A DNA stretch of 64,000 nucleotides from Streptomyces tailanensis (GTDB lineage Bacteria > Actinomycetota > Actinomycetes > Streptomycetales > Streptomycetaceae): the NCBI RefSeq assembly GCF_008386495.1, contig NZ_VTHJ01000030.1, positions 1 through 64,000 of the forward strand, given 5' to 3'. The notes under the pieces were generated by a model. The model saw only the letters and a list, made by a program, of their open reading frames with translations. It did no database searches and had not been told where the DNA came from. Positions within the stretch are counted from its first letter, which is position 1. Every line of letters starts with the position of its first letter. Positions 50,133-57,944 of this stretch are shown piece by piece. The position numbers and the translations under genes were made by a program.

Positions 50133-50867
50133 ATGAGCCCCGCCGAAGGCGCCCCCGAACCCCAGCGCATCCTCATCGTCGACGACGAACCGGCGGTACG
50201 CGAAGCGCTGCAGCGCAGTCTCGCCTTCGAGGGCTACGACACCCAGGTCGCGGTCGACGGCGCGGACGCGTTGGAGAAGGCGGCCTCGTACCAGCCGGAC
50301 CTGGTGATCCTCGACGTCCAGATGCCACGCATGGACGGTCTGACCGCCGCCCGCCGTATCCGCGGCGCGGGCGACACGACCCCCATCCTGATGCTGACCG
50401 CCCGTGACACGGTCGGCGACCGCGTCACCGGCCTCGACGCCGGCGCGGACGACTACCTGGTCAAGCCCTTCGAGCTCGACGAACTCTTCGCCCGAGTCCG
50501 CGCGCTGCTGCGCCGCAGCTCGTACGCGGCCGCCGTGACGGAGACGGCCGAGCAGGACGAGGCGCTCACCTTCGCGGACCTGCGGATGAACCTGGCGACG
50601 CGGGAGGTCACGCGGGGCGGGCGGCCTGTGGAGCTGACCCGTACGGAGTTCACGCTCCTGGAGATGTTCATGGCCCACCCCCGCCAGGTCCTCACCCGCG
50701 AGCAGATCCTGAAGGCCGTCTGGGGCTTCGACTTCGAGCCGTCCTCCAACTCCCTGGACGTCTACGTCATGTACCTCCGCCGCAAGACCGAGGCGGGCGG
50801 CGAGCCGCGCCTCGTCCACACCGTGCGGGGCGTCGGCTACGTACTGCGACAAGGCGGCGCCGAGTGA
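50133..50867 (+). CDS. OmpR-family response regulator
   Basis: A 244-residue regulator. The receiver starts QRILIVDDEPAVREALQRSL with phospho-acceptor Asp61 (LVILDVQMPRMDG) and a Lys in DDYLVKPFELDEL; the winged helix is LTRTEFTLLEMFMAHPRQVLTREQIL with VYVMYLRRKTEAG. It pairs with the following kinase (GTGA overlap). It resembles MprA-type regulators that respond to envelope stress; targets unknown. Confidence 0.95.
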   Translation: MSPAEGAPEPQRILIVDDEPAVREALQRSLAFEGYDTQVAVDGADALEKAASYQPDLVILDVQMPRMDGLTAARRIRGAGDTTPILMLTARDTVGDRVTGLDAGADDYLVKPFELDELFARVRALLRRSSYAAAVTETAEQDEALTFADLRMNLATREVTRGGRPVELTRTEFTLLEMFMAHPRQVLTREQILKAVWGFDFEPSSNSLDVYVMYLRRKTEAGGEPRLVHTVRGVGYVLRQGGAE

Positions 50868-52312
50868 AGAAGGTCATACGCCGCTACCGGTCTCTCCCGA
50901 TCCGCACGCGGCTGTCGATGCTGGTCGCGGCGGCGGTGGCGTTCGCGGTGGCGGCGGTGTCGGTGACGTGCTGGTTCATCGTGCAGGGGAAGCTGTACGA
51001 CCAGATCAACGATGAGCTGACGAAGTCGATGCGCATGGCACAGGATCAGGCCGGCACCGCGCTCGTCGACTGCGCGCGGACCCCGCAGGAGGACGTCCGC
51101 TTCGGCCCCCGGAACACGTACTCCCAGGTGGTCCTGGAGGACGGAACGCCCTGTGTCCTGCCGTTCTCCTACGGCACGCTCAAGGTCACACAGACGGACA
51201 AGGACGTCGCCAAGGAAACGGAAAACCCTCAGGCCGTCTTCCACAACAGCACCGACACGGAAGGCAACGACGTACGTGTCATGGCCTATCCGGTGAGCAT
51301 CCTCAACCGGGACACGGGGGCTACGTCCAACGCGGCTGTCCTCGTCGCCCAGCGCCTCGACGGCACCCAGGCCACCCTCAACGACCTCGCCCTGATCCTC
51401 CTCCTCGTCTCAGGCATCGGAGTCGTAGGCGCCGGAGCCGCCGGCCTGGCCGTGGCGCGGGCGGGTCTGCGCCCGGTCGACAAGCTCACGGAGGCGGTCG
51501 AGCATGTGGCGCGCACCGAGGACTTGAGCATCCGTATCCCCGTGGAGGACGAAAGCGAGGACGAGGTGGCCCGCCTCTCCCGTTCCTTCAACTCGATGAC
51601 GAGCGCGCTGGCGAACTCCCGCGAGCTGCAACAGCAACTGATCGCGGACGCCGGCCACGAACTCCGTACGCCCCTCACATCCCTCCGCACGAACATCGAA
51701 CTCCTCACCCGCAGCGAGGAGACAGGCCGCCCGATCCCGGCCGAGGACCGCAAGGCGCTGCTCGCCTCGGTGAAGGCCCAGATGACCGAACTGGCTTCCC
51801 TGATAGGCGACTTGCAGGAGCTGTCCCGTTCGGACTCGGGCCAGCAGGGTGGCCGCCACCTCCAAGTCGTGGACTTCCAGGAGACGGTGGAGGCGGCCCT
51901 GCGGAGGGCCCGTCTGCGCGGCCCCGAACTCACGATCACGGCGGACCTTCAACCGTGGTACGTCCGCTCCGAGCCCTCGGCCCTGGAGCGGGCCATCGTC
52001 AACATCCTCGACAACGCGGTGAAGTTCAGCCCCGAGGGCGGCACGATCGAGGTCGCCCTGAACGACGGAGTACTGACGGTCCGCGACCACGGCCCAGGCA
52101 TCCCCACCGACGAACTCCCCCACGTCTTCGACCGCTTCTGGCGCTCGCCTTCGGCACGAGCGCTGCCCGGCTCCGGCCTGGGCCTGTCCATCGTGGCCCG
52201 CACGGTGGAACAGGCCGGCGGCGAGGTCACCCTGACCCGTGCCGAGGGCGACGGCACGGTGGCGACGGTACGACTGCCGGGGGCGGCTACGGTTCCGCCG
52301 GAGGTTCCGTAG
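50864..52312 (+). CDS. Sensor histidine kinase (HAMP, HisKA, HATPase_c)
   Basis: A 482-residue membrane kinase. TM1 is LSMLVAAAVAFAVAAVSVTCWFIV and TM2 is LALILLLVSGIGVVGAGAAGLAV, separated by an extracytoplasmic sensor of about 120 residues; HAMP runs through ARAGLRPVDKLTEAVEHVARTED. The phospho-His is in DAGHELRTPLTSLR, and the ATP site has NILDNAVKFSPEGG and GSGLGLSIVARTVEQ. Its stop overlaps the 3' end of the toxin-like pseudogene on the other strand. MprB-like. Confidence 0.94.
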   Translation: MKKVIRRYRSLPIRTRLSMLVAAAVAFAVAAVSVTCWFIVQGKLYDQINDELTKSMRMAQDQAGTALVDCARTPQEDVRFGPRNTYSQVVLEDGTPCVLPFSYGTLKVTQTDKDVAKETENPQAVFHNSTDTEGNDVRVMAYPVSILNRDTGATSNAAVLVAQRLDGTQATLNDLALILLLVSGIGVVGAGAAGLAVARAGLRPVDKLTEAVEHVARTEDLSIRIPVEDESEDEVARLSRSFNSMTSALANSRELQQQLIADAGHELRTPLTSLRTNIELLTRSEETGRPIPAEDRKALLASVKAQMTELASLIGDLQELSRSDSGQQGGRHLQVVDFQETVEAALRRARLRGPELTITADLQPWYVRSEPSALERAIVNILDNAVKFSPEGGTIEVALNDGVLTVRDHGPGIPTDELPHVFDRFWRSPSARALPGSGLGLSIVARTVEQAGGEVTLTRAEGDGTVATVRLPGAATVPPEVP

Positions 52313-52644
52313 GAGGTTCGTAAACCTGCCAGAAGACCTTTTCGATCACGATCTGGGGATCTTCGGTTCGGCGGACGAAGCTGTACTTCAACCAGCCGTT
52401 TCCGTGGTCGAAGAAGCAGAGGTGGCGGCCCTTCGGTTCAGTGGACCGAACCGGCACGACCCACATGCCCTCGGGAAGTCCGGCATCGGCATCGATGCCG
52501 CGGAAAACCGGTCTTTCGCCGTGACCAGCTCAGCGCGCGCCGCGAGGGCGATCTCACGAGCGTGGTCGGGCAGCGCCTCGAAGATGGCGAGAGCATCGAT
52601 CGCCAGTCCGCCTGCCAAGGCGGCCCCATGAACCCATCAGTCAC
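52287..52644 (-). pseudogene. Frame-shifted toxin-like gene
   Basis: The start GTG 52644 overlaps the stop of the upstream gene (GTGA). Frame 1 reads TDGFMGPPWQ, frame 2 LAIDALAIFEALPDHAREIALAARAELVTAKDRF, and frame 3 FRGIDADAGLPEGMWVVPVR then STEPKGRHLCFFDHGNGWLK and on to a stop at 52289. The second shift lies at a run of four T residues near 52520, so at least two indels are needed. The reconstructed chain, about 115 residues, resembles small RelE-like partners of antitoxins. It is very likely inactive. Confidence 0.62.
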
Positions 52645-52991
52645 TCGCCGGGCTCCAGTTCACGGACCCGGTGATGAATCTTCGCCGCCTCTTCGAGGAG
52701 AGCCTTGGCCTCGGCGATGTCGGTGCACTCGTACGCGGCTCGGTGTTCAAGATCGCGAACGTGCGCGTCCAGCTCGGGGTCGCGGGCGAGGGCGTACTCA
52801 CCCCACCAGAGGGCCATGAACGCAGACACCGGCCCGAGGTTGTAGGCGTCGGCGATCGCCCGCTTCCAGTGCGCATCGAAATCCGGGAGGAGTTCGGGAG
52901 TGTGCTCGACGATGGCCTCACGCAACGCCATCGGGGTCCGCTCGGGCATGGGAGGGATGATCGGATCGGGTTCCGCAACGTGGGCAGCCAT
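52641..52991 (-). CDS. Antitoxin-like protein (possibly DUF6247)
   Basis: A 116-residue acidic, helical protein: ALREAIVEHTPELLPDFDAHWKRAIADAYNLGP, then FMALWWGEYALARDPELDAHVRDLEHR. I associate this pattern with DUF6247-like proteins, uncertainly. ATG 52991 has ggaggacctcgatc upstream, so expression is well supported. The downstream partner is broken, so this gene may be a solitary antidote. A decayed relative is at 36482. Confidence 0.7.
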   Translation of the reverse strand: MAAHVAEPDPIIPPMPERTPMALREAIVEHTPELLPDFDAHWKRAIADAYNLGPVSAFMALWWGEYALARDPELDAHVRDLEHRAAYECTDIAEAKALLEEAAKIHHRVRELEPGE

Positions 52992-53038
52992 GATCGAGGT
53001 CCTCCTTTTGCGCGCCGTGTCTACGACCATTGCCGCGC

Positions 53039-53182
53039 TCACCGTCCCCGCGCGGATTGTCCGCGCACCCACTCAGGCGGAGGCAGCAGGCCCTGGGCGC
53101 GCGTCTTCTCAGCGGCCAAGGCGTACAGGTTGGCCAGCACATCGGGCCCTTGATCGAGTTCCTCGTTACGAACGGTAATCAC
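53039..53182 (-). CDS. 47-residue hypothetical protein
   Basis: GTG 53182 opens a 47-codon frame: ITVRNEELDQGPDVLANLYA, LAAEKTRAQGLLPPPEWVRG and QSARGR. The PPPEWVRG ending resembles tails in small Streptomyces proteins linked to antitoxin-like genes. It is 47 bases upstream of the antitoxin-like gene on the same strand. The RBS is weak, so support is moderate. Confidence 0.5.
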   Translation of the reverse strand: MITVRNEELDQGPDVLANLYALAAEKTRAQGLLPPPEWVRGQSARGR

Positions 53183-53223
53183 CGCTCGTCAAATCCCCCT
53201 GCCCTGAATCAGGAGGCTTCGCC

Positions 53224-53313
53224 ATGCGCGCGTTCGTCGCGAAACTCTGCGAGGTACTGCTCCCCGGACGCGGTCGGCGTCGGGTGGCGGGCCATGGATC
53301 AACTCAACCATGA
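53224..53313 (+). CDS. 29-residue Arg-rich small protein
   Basis: ATG 53224 follows aggagg by seven bases. The product, RAFVAKLCEVLLPGRGRRRV plus AGHGSTQP, has an LLPGRGRRR ending that I have seen in small Streptomyces genes near XRE/DUF397-type loci. It overlaps the next gene by 21 bases. Function unknown; too short for comparison with most families. Confidence 0.55.
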   Translation: MRAFVAKLCEVLLPGRGRRRVAGHGSTQP

Positions 53314-53470
53314 AGAGGAGCCGTTGGACCCCGGGCCGCCGCCCCCTCCCCGTCCGAAGCCCGTCGACGACCTCTGGCCCTTCGAGCCGTACGGCAACTT
53401 CGTACGGCCCTACGTCCTCACCCCGGAGGAGCTCTACGTGGCGTACGGCATGGAAGGAGTCCCCGCATGA
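53293..53470 (+). CDS. 58-residue Pro-rich small protein
   Basis: DQLNHEEEPLDPGPPPPPRP, KPVDDLWPFEPYGNFVRPYV and LTPEELYVAYGMEGVPA make an acidic, Pro-rich peptide with the motif PFEPYGNFVRPYVLTPEE. It overlaps both neighbours (the stop overlaps the next ATG as ATGA), supporting a three-gene operon. Function unknown. Confidence 0.6.
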
Positions 53471-53769
53471 TGCCCGGACTGCGGCTGCTGCCCTGGACCA
53501 CCCCGGACGGCAAGCCCTGCTACCTCGACCCGGACACCGCGTACCCCGGCCCCCTCTCCCAGCTCGCCGACAGCGTGGAGGTCATGCAACTCGGCTCGGC
53601 GGAGGAGGTGTTGGCCGGCGGCAGGGCCGTACTCGCGGACTCGGCGGCCGGGGAGCGGGCGTTGCGGTTCGCGCTGACGCGGGCGGCGGAGTCGTTGGAG
53701 GACGTGCTGCGGATCGCGGCCAGCAGAGGGCAACGGATCGACGCGGCCGACGGCGAGGGCGACCCTTGA
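53467..53769 (+). CDS. 100-residue hypothetical protein of the small-gene cluster
   Basis: A soluble protein: LRLLPWTTPDGKPCYLDPDTAYPGPLSQLADSVEVMQL and then an Ala/Glu-rich helical half LADSAAGERALRFALTRAAESLEDVLRIAASRGQ. It is coupled to the previous gene by ATGA. I recall similar clusters in Streptomyces near developmental or XRE genes, but no function is established. Confidence 0.65.
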   Translation: MMPGLRLLPWTTPDGKPCYLDPDTAYPGPLSQLADSVEVMQLGSAEEVLAGGRAVLADSAAGERALRFALTRAAESLEDVLRIAASRGQRIDAADGEGDP

Positions 53770-53818
53770 GCGCCGGCTCGCCCCAACGGCGTTCCCCCGC
53801 ACAAGACTTGTGGATCTT

Positions 53819-53847
53819 GCGTGACGAACCCGTGACACGTTTCTGAG
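53819..53847 (+). promoter_or_regulatory. Conserved upstream block of secreted paralogue 1
   Basis: gcgtgac-N7-tgacacgtttctgag matches 54941-54969 upstream of the second paralogue at 20 of the 29 positions or better. It lies 140 bases before the start. It is a candidate promoter or operator shared by the duplicated genes. Confidence 0.55.
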
Positions 53848-53986
53848 GCCAGTCTGAGAAATATCTGAGGCCTTTGTGATGTGGGTCGTGTTCTCTGCTT
53901 ACTGAGTTCTTCGAGTTCTCCGTTCCCACAGACGACAGAACCGGTGGCCGCCGACGCCGACCTACACCCAGTAGGAGCGCACCACC

Positions 53987-54841
53987 ATGCGAACTGCATT
54001 CAAAGCAAGCCTCAAAAAGACCACACTCGCTGTGGCATCCACCGCGCTGGCCCTGGCCGGGGTCATCGCCGGTTCCGGTTCCGCTCAGGCCGCCGCCGGG
54101 CCGGGCGGCGCGACGAACATCCGGGGCGTGGACCCTGGCGACACCGACTCGATGATCGAGCGGCTGTGCGGCCAGGAGACGAGCCTGACCGGCGTGTACG
54201 GCGCCCTCAACGTCCGTACCGGAGAGTTCAAGACCCACGACGAGTACCTGCGGGACGTGGTCGGCCTGTGGCTGCCGGCCGGTGACTGGGAGATCTTCCG
54301 CGGCTGGTGCGGCAACGTGCACGCCTCGACCTGGTCCATCAAGGGCGACACCGTCCGCACCTCGCCGTGGATCGGCAACCGCGGGTCGGAGGGCGACAAG
54401 GAGACCTTCGTCAGCAGCTACGGCACCAAGACGTTCGCGAAGAAGAGCGTCGGCGCCAACATCAGCCTCTCCGCCGCCAAGAGCATCTTCTCGGGCAGCG
54501 CGGGCGGCAGCTTCACCTACGAGTGGGGCTGGGAGAAGGAGTCCCGGTTCGAGCGCCGCAGCGAGAAGTCCATCCCGCCGTGCACCCAGGTCGCCGTGAC
54601 CTGGACGCCGTACCAACGCGTGGTTCGGGTCAACCCGATCTTCTACGTCGAGGACTACCAGTGGAACAAGGGCGACGGTGACGTGACCGTCCACAGCTGG
54701 CGGGGCCGCGACTACCGCACGATCTACTCGTACGGCTACTACATCGACGGCATCTCCGACAAGCTCCTCCCCAACGGCCAGCCCGACGGCCGTGAGGACA
54801 AGGTGGAGGAGAAACTGGACCCGAAGACCTGCACCGACTGA
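53987..54841 (+). CDS. Secreted protein, tandem paralogue 1 (possible pore-forming-like fold)
   Basis: A 284-residue exported protein. The signal peptide ends near GSGSAQAAAG. The mature part has TNIRGVDPGDTDSMIERLC, DKETFVSSYGTKTFAKKSVG, SIFSGSAGGSFTYEWGWEKES, FERRSEKSIPPCTQVAVTW and a beta-rich end. Alternating Ser/Thr strands and an SIPPCTQV step recall aerolysin/ETX-MTX2 toxins, but no family is confirmed. ATG 53987 has aggag upstream. The nearest relative is the next gene. Confidence 0.7.
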   Translation: MRTAFKASLKKTTLAVASTALALAGVIAGSGSAQAAAGPGGATNIRGVDPGDTDSMIERLCGQETSLTGVYGALNVRTGEFKTHDEYLRDVVGLWLPAGDWEIFRGWCGNVHASTWSIKGDTVRTSPWIGNRGSEGDKETFVSSYGTKTFAKKSVGANISLSAAKSIFSGSAGGSFTYEWGWEKESRFERRSEKSIPPCTQVAVTWTPYQRVVRVNPIFYVEDYQWNKGDGDVTVHSWRGRDYRTIYSYGYYIDGISDKLLPNGQPDGREDKVEEKLDPKTCTD

Positions 54842-54858
54842 GTCAGCCTGTCATTCCG

Positions 54859-54894
54859 TTCGAGGGCCACAAGATCTTTCTCGTGGCCCTCGAA
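54859..54894. terminator. Terminator after paralogue 1
   Basis: ttcgagggccac (54859-54870) pairs exactly with gtggccctcgaa (54883-54894) around 12 bases, just past the stop at 54841. Confidence 0.8.
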
Positions 54895-54940
54895 CCGCTT
54901 ACCGGTTAAGCGAAGGTTTCGCGCAAGAATCGCATGTTTT

Positions 54941-54969
54941 GCGTGACCATAGCTTGACGCGTTTATGAG
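54941..54969 (+). promoter_or_regulatory. Conserved upstream block of secreted paralogue 2
   Basis: gcgtgac-N7-tgacgcgtttatgag matches the block before paralogue 1. It is 121 bases upstream of GTG 55090. Both genes therefore seem to have been duplicated with their own promoters. Confidence 0.55.
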
Positions 54970-55089
54970 AGAACTCTGAGAAGCCTCCGACGGGCCTCCG
55001 ATGAGCGCCGTGTTCCCTGCTGTGTGTTCCCCCAGACAAAACAGGTCCGGTGGCCGCCTACACCGGTCGACAGCAGTAGGAGCACCAAC

Positions 55090-55962
55090 GTGGTATCCGT
55101 ACTCAAGTCATTCCTGCAGAAGACCACCCTGGTCACGGCGTCCACCGCCATGGCCGTGACCGGTGTTCTCGCCGGCGCCGGTTCCGCCCAGGCCGCCGGG
55201 CCGATGGGCGCGCACAACATCCGGGGCATCGACCCCGGCAACACCGACTGGCTCATCGAGCTGTTCTGCAGCCAGGGCCGGGCGGAGGACGTCCACTTCG
55301 GTGCGTACAACGTCAAGACCGGCGAGTTCCGCAAGGAGTGGGACTACGTCGGGAAGATCAGCTCGGTCCGCGCTCCGCGCGGCGACTGGGAGGTCTTCAC
55401 CGGGCGCTGCTTCTACCCGCAGGCCTCCACCTGGACCTACACGGGCAAGGAGGAGCGCATCTCGCAGTTCATCGCCAACCGGGGCTCCACGGACGACAAG
55501 GAGACGTTCGTCCGCGGCTACTCCAGCAAGACCTCGGCGTCGAAGAGCATCGGCGGCTCCGTCGACTTCGGTCTCGCCAAGAGCATCTTCACCGGCAAGC
55601 TCGGCGGCAACTTCAGCTACCAGTGGGGCTGGGAGGAGACCCGGTCGTTCGAGCGGCGCAGCGAGAAGTCCATCCCGCCGTGCACCCAGATCGCCGTGAC
55701 CTGGAAGCCGTACAAGCGAGTCGTGCGCGTCAACCCGGTCATCGACATCTGGTCGTACGCCTGGAAGAACTCGGGCGGCTCGGTGACGCAGGTCGGCACG
55801 TGGCGCGGCCGCGACAGCTCGTACAAGCGCATCTACTCGTACGGCTACTACATCGACGGCCACTCCGACCAGCTCATCAAGACCTGGAACGGCACCAAGG
55901 AGCCCGACGGTGTGGAGAGCAAGATCGAGCAGAAGCTCAAGCCGTCGACCTGCGCCCGCTGA
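55090..55962 (+). CDS. Secreted protein, tandem paralogue 2
   Basis: A 290-residue exported protein related along its whole length to paralogue 1: HNIRGIDPGNTDWLIELFC, DKETFVRGYSSKTSASKSIG, SIFTGKLGGNFSYQWGWEET and FERRSEKSIPPCTQIAVTWK. The signal peptide ends near GAGSAQAAG. GTG 55090 has aggagcaccaac upstream. Cysteine pairs are conserved between the two. The divergence suggests different partners or targets. Confidence 0.7.
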   Translation: MVSVLKSFLQKTTLVTASTAMAVTGVLAGAGSAQAAGPMGAHNIRGIDPGNTDWLIELFCSQGRAEDVHFGAYNVKTGEFRKEWDYVGKISSVRAPRGDWEVFTGRCFYPQASTWTYTGKEERISQFIANRGSTDDKETFVRGYSSKTSASKSIGGSVDFGLAKSIFTGKLGGNFSYQWGWEETRSFERRSEKSIPPCTQIAVTWKPYKRVVRVNPVIDIWSYAWKNSGGSVTQVGTWRGRDSSYKRIYSYGYYIDGHSDQLIKTWNGTKEPDGVESKIEQKLKPSTCAR

Positions 55963-55974
55963 TCCCTCCCCCGT

Positions 55975-56023
55975 TCGAGGGCTACGTGACCGTACTCACC
56001 GAGTACGGTCGCGTAGCCCTCGA
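55975..56023. terminator. Long hairpin terminator after paralogue 2
   Basis: tcgagggctacg (55975-55986) pairs exactly with cgtagccctcga (56012-56023), and the loop contains a second hairpin gaccgtactc-accg-agtacggtc. It begins 12 bases after the stop. Confidence 0.8.
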
Positions 56024-56073
56024 CCTGCTGAGAGCCCAGGGCACGACACCCGTGTCGTCGCCCGCGTGGGCCG

Positions 56074-56610
56074 TCAACCGACCCGGCGGGCCAGTACCTG
56101 TCCCGGCCAGGAGTCTGACAGGAAACGCTCGGTCGGTGTGAAGCCGTTGCGCTCGTAGAACGCGACCAGTTCGCCTCCGCCGCCCGCCCAGCAGTCGACC
56201 CGCAGCAGGTCCACGCCGGCCCGCCGGGTCTCCTCAGCGGCGTGGGCCAGCAGCGCCGCCCCGATGCCCCGCCCCGCGTACCGCCGGTCGGAGACCAGCA
56301 GCCGCACGTACCGCTCGGGTTCCCAGGCCGGCGCGATCGGCATCTGCGGGCTGGGTCCGGAGTCCAGCATCAGGGCCCCGACGGAGGTGCCGTCCAGCTC
56401 CGCGATGTAGGGGTCGTCCTCGGTCGTGTACCGCTCGACCCGCTCCGGCCCGCCGGCTCTCCGCGAGTACGGGATCGTGCCCCACTGCTCGGTGTTGCCG
56501 CGCGCGTTCATCCAGCTCACCGCGGAGTCGAGCATGGCGAGGACGGCCGCCGCGTCGGCGGGGCCGCCCGGCCTGATCCGTATGCCCGTGCCTTGGGTGA
56601 TGTCGTCCAC
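56074..56610 (-). CDS. GNAT-family N-acetyltransferase
   Basis: A 178-residue GNAT: IRIRPGGPADAAAVLAML, RYVRLLVSDRRYAGRGIGAALLAHAAEETRRAGVDLLRVDCWAGGGGELVAFYERNGF, with acetyl-CoA loop RYAGRGIG. GTG 56610 is the start. One copy of the 38-bp inverted repeat lies just upstream (56622-56659), which may affect its promoter. Substrate unknown. Confidence 0.85.
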   Translation of the reverse strand: MDDITQGTGIRIRPGGPADAAAVLAMLDSAVSWMNARGNTEQWGTIPYSRRAGGPERVERYTTEDDPYIAELDGTSVGALMLDSGPSPQMPIAPAWEPERYVRLLVSDRRYAGRGIGAALLAHAAEETRRAGVDLLRVDCWAGGGGELVAFYERNGFTPTERFLSDSWPGQVLARRVG

Positions 56611-56621
56611 GGCGGAAGCTT

Positions 56622-56659
56622 AGTGGTCGAGTCTGGAAGTCCTTCGGGGGACGCAGCGG
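56622..56659. repeat. 38-bp inverted repeat, left copy
   Basis: Starts agtggtcgagtctgg and is the exact reverse complement of 57816-57853. Together the copies bound 1,156 bases that hold two broken regulator genes. Confidence 0.85.
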
Positions 56660-56817
56660 CGGGTGTTGGGCCCGATGGAGTCGGTCAGATGGCGGGGGCG
56701 GTAAGTGAGGGTCCGAGGGCGTCCCCCGGGACGCCAGGGCTTGGCAAGTCAGCGAAGCCGCATTAGACCCTACTTCATTATGAAGCAAGTACGTAACTCT
56801 CCGTCCAGCCTCGCTCG

Positions 56818-57120
56818 ATGGAGAGTCTCTTCGACCCCCGGGTGAGGTCTGCCATGGCCCAGTTCACCGCAGGAGACGACACTCTGGCCCTCGAAGGCGC
56901 AGGAGCGGTCCGCAGCGCCTTCCACGCCATCGAACGCCTGCGCGCCCGCGGGGCCGAGGGGCGCGGGCTGAGCGCGGGGGCGCTCGACCTCCTGATCCGT
57001 CTGAGCGTCATACCCGATGGTGGGATCAGCATTGGCCAATGGCCCAGGCGGCTGGAGTGAGCTCACGCAATGTCACCGGAGGGGTCGACACCCTCGAACG
57101 CGACGGACTAAGCCACGTGG
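56818..57120 (+). pseudogene. Frame-shifted MarR-family regulator
   Basis: Frame 1 reads ESLFDPRVRSAMAQFTAGDD ... LDLLIRLSVIPDGGISIGQ, then after a one-base deletion near 57035-57045 the MarR wing continues in another frame as AQAAGVSSRNVTGGVDTLERDGL. The rest is lost. A palindromic cttcattatgaag (about 56773-56785) upstream looks like a MarR-type operator. Inactive as annotated. Confidence 0.7.
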
Positions 57121-57210
57121 CTCGCTTGGCTGTTCGGACCTCAGGGATCTCCTCAGATCCCGCCGTTACACCAAGTACGGTACAGACCCGCGCTCGGTCG
57201 CCTGGCGTGG

Positions 57211-57852
57211 TCAGGCCACGCGGGCGCGGAGGCGGCGCAGCATGCGCGGATCCTCGAAACCTACGGAGCGGGCGGCGGCGTCGATCGTCGCGCCGTGGCT
57301 GATGAGGTGTTGGGCGCGTTCGAGGCGGAGGGTCTGCTGGTAGCGCAGCGGGGTGAGCCCGGTGGCGCGGCTGAAGAGACGGGTGAGGGTGCGTTCACTC
57401 ACGCCGACGGCCGAGGCCAGGGTGGGCAGGGGGAGTGGTTGGTCGAAGCGGGCGTCGATGAGGTCCTGGGCGCGGTGCACGGTGTCGTGGAGGTGGGACC
57501 GGTGCCGGAGCATCACGCTGGCCTGAAGCTCATGGCCGTTGCGGCGAGCGTAGACGACCATGTCCCGGGCCACCTGGGCGGCGACGGCCGGGCCGTGCCG
57601 GGTCGCGACCAGGTGCAGGGCCATATCGACGCCGCTTGCGATGCCGGCCGAGGTGATCACCCGGTCGTCGGCGGTGAACAGGACGTCACGGACGACCACC
57701 GCCCTGGGGTGGCGCAGGGCCAGCTCGTCCTGCACGTCGTGGTGGGTGGTGCAGTGGCGGCCGTCGAGCAGGTCGGCCCGGCCGAGCGCCTCGGCTCCGG
57801 CGCAGACGCTGGCCACCGCTGCGTCCCCCGAAGGACTTCCAGACTCGACCAC
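57211..57852 (-). pseudogene. 5'-truncated GlxA/AraC-type regulator
   Basis: The open frame keeps the second half of a GATase1-like domain (VASVCAGAEALGRADLLDGRH, ITSAGIASGVDMALHLVATRHG) and the AraC DNA-binding domain (LPTLASAVGVSERTLTRLFSRATGLTPLRYQQTLRLERAQHLI). About 100 N-terminal residues are missing; the first codons come from the 38-bp repeat (57816-57853). It therefore seems cut by whatever placed the repeat. Confidence 0.75.
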
Positions 57853-57853
57853 T
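57816..57853. repeat. 38-bp inverted repeat, right copy
   Basis: Exact reverse complement of 56622-56659. It sits at the truncated start of the GlxA-like gene. Confidence 0.85.
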
Positions 57854-57865
57854 TAGACATGACAG

Positions 57866-57899
57866 CGAAGGACCCGAGGCAGGTGCCTCGGGCCCTTCG
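57866..57899. terminator. Hairpin downstream of the 5'-nucleotidase gene
   Basis: cgaagg...cccgaggc (57866-57880) pairs with gcctcggg...ccttcg (57885-57899), with one mismatch. It is on the 3' side of the minus-strand 5'-nucleotidase gene, beyond the 8-bp repeats. Confidence 0.6.
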
Positions 57900-57907
57900 G
57901 GAACTAC

Positions 57908-57939
57908 TGAGCTGCTGAGCTGCTGAGCTGCTGAGCTGC
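57908..57939. repeat. Four tandem 8-bp repeats (tgagctgc)
   Basis: Perfect copies at 57908, 57916, 57924 and 57932, just past the 5'-nucleotidase stop. A simple-sequence tract prone to length change; no function is evident. Confidence 0.9.
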
Positions 57940-57944
57940 GTCGA

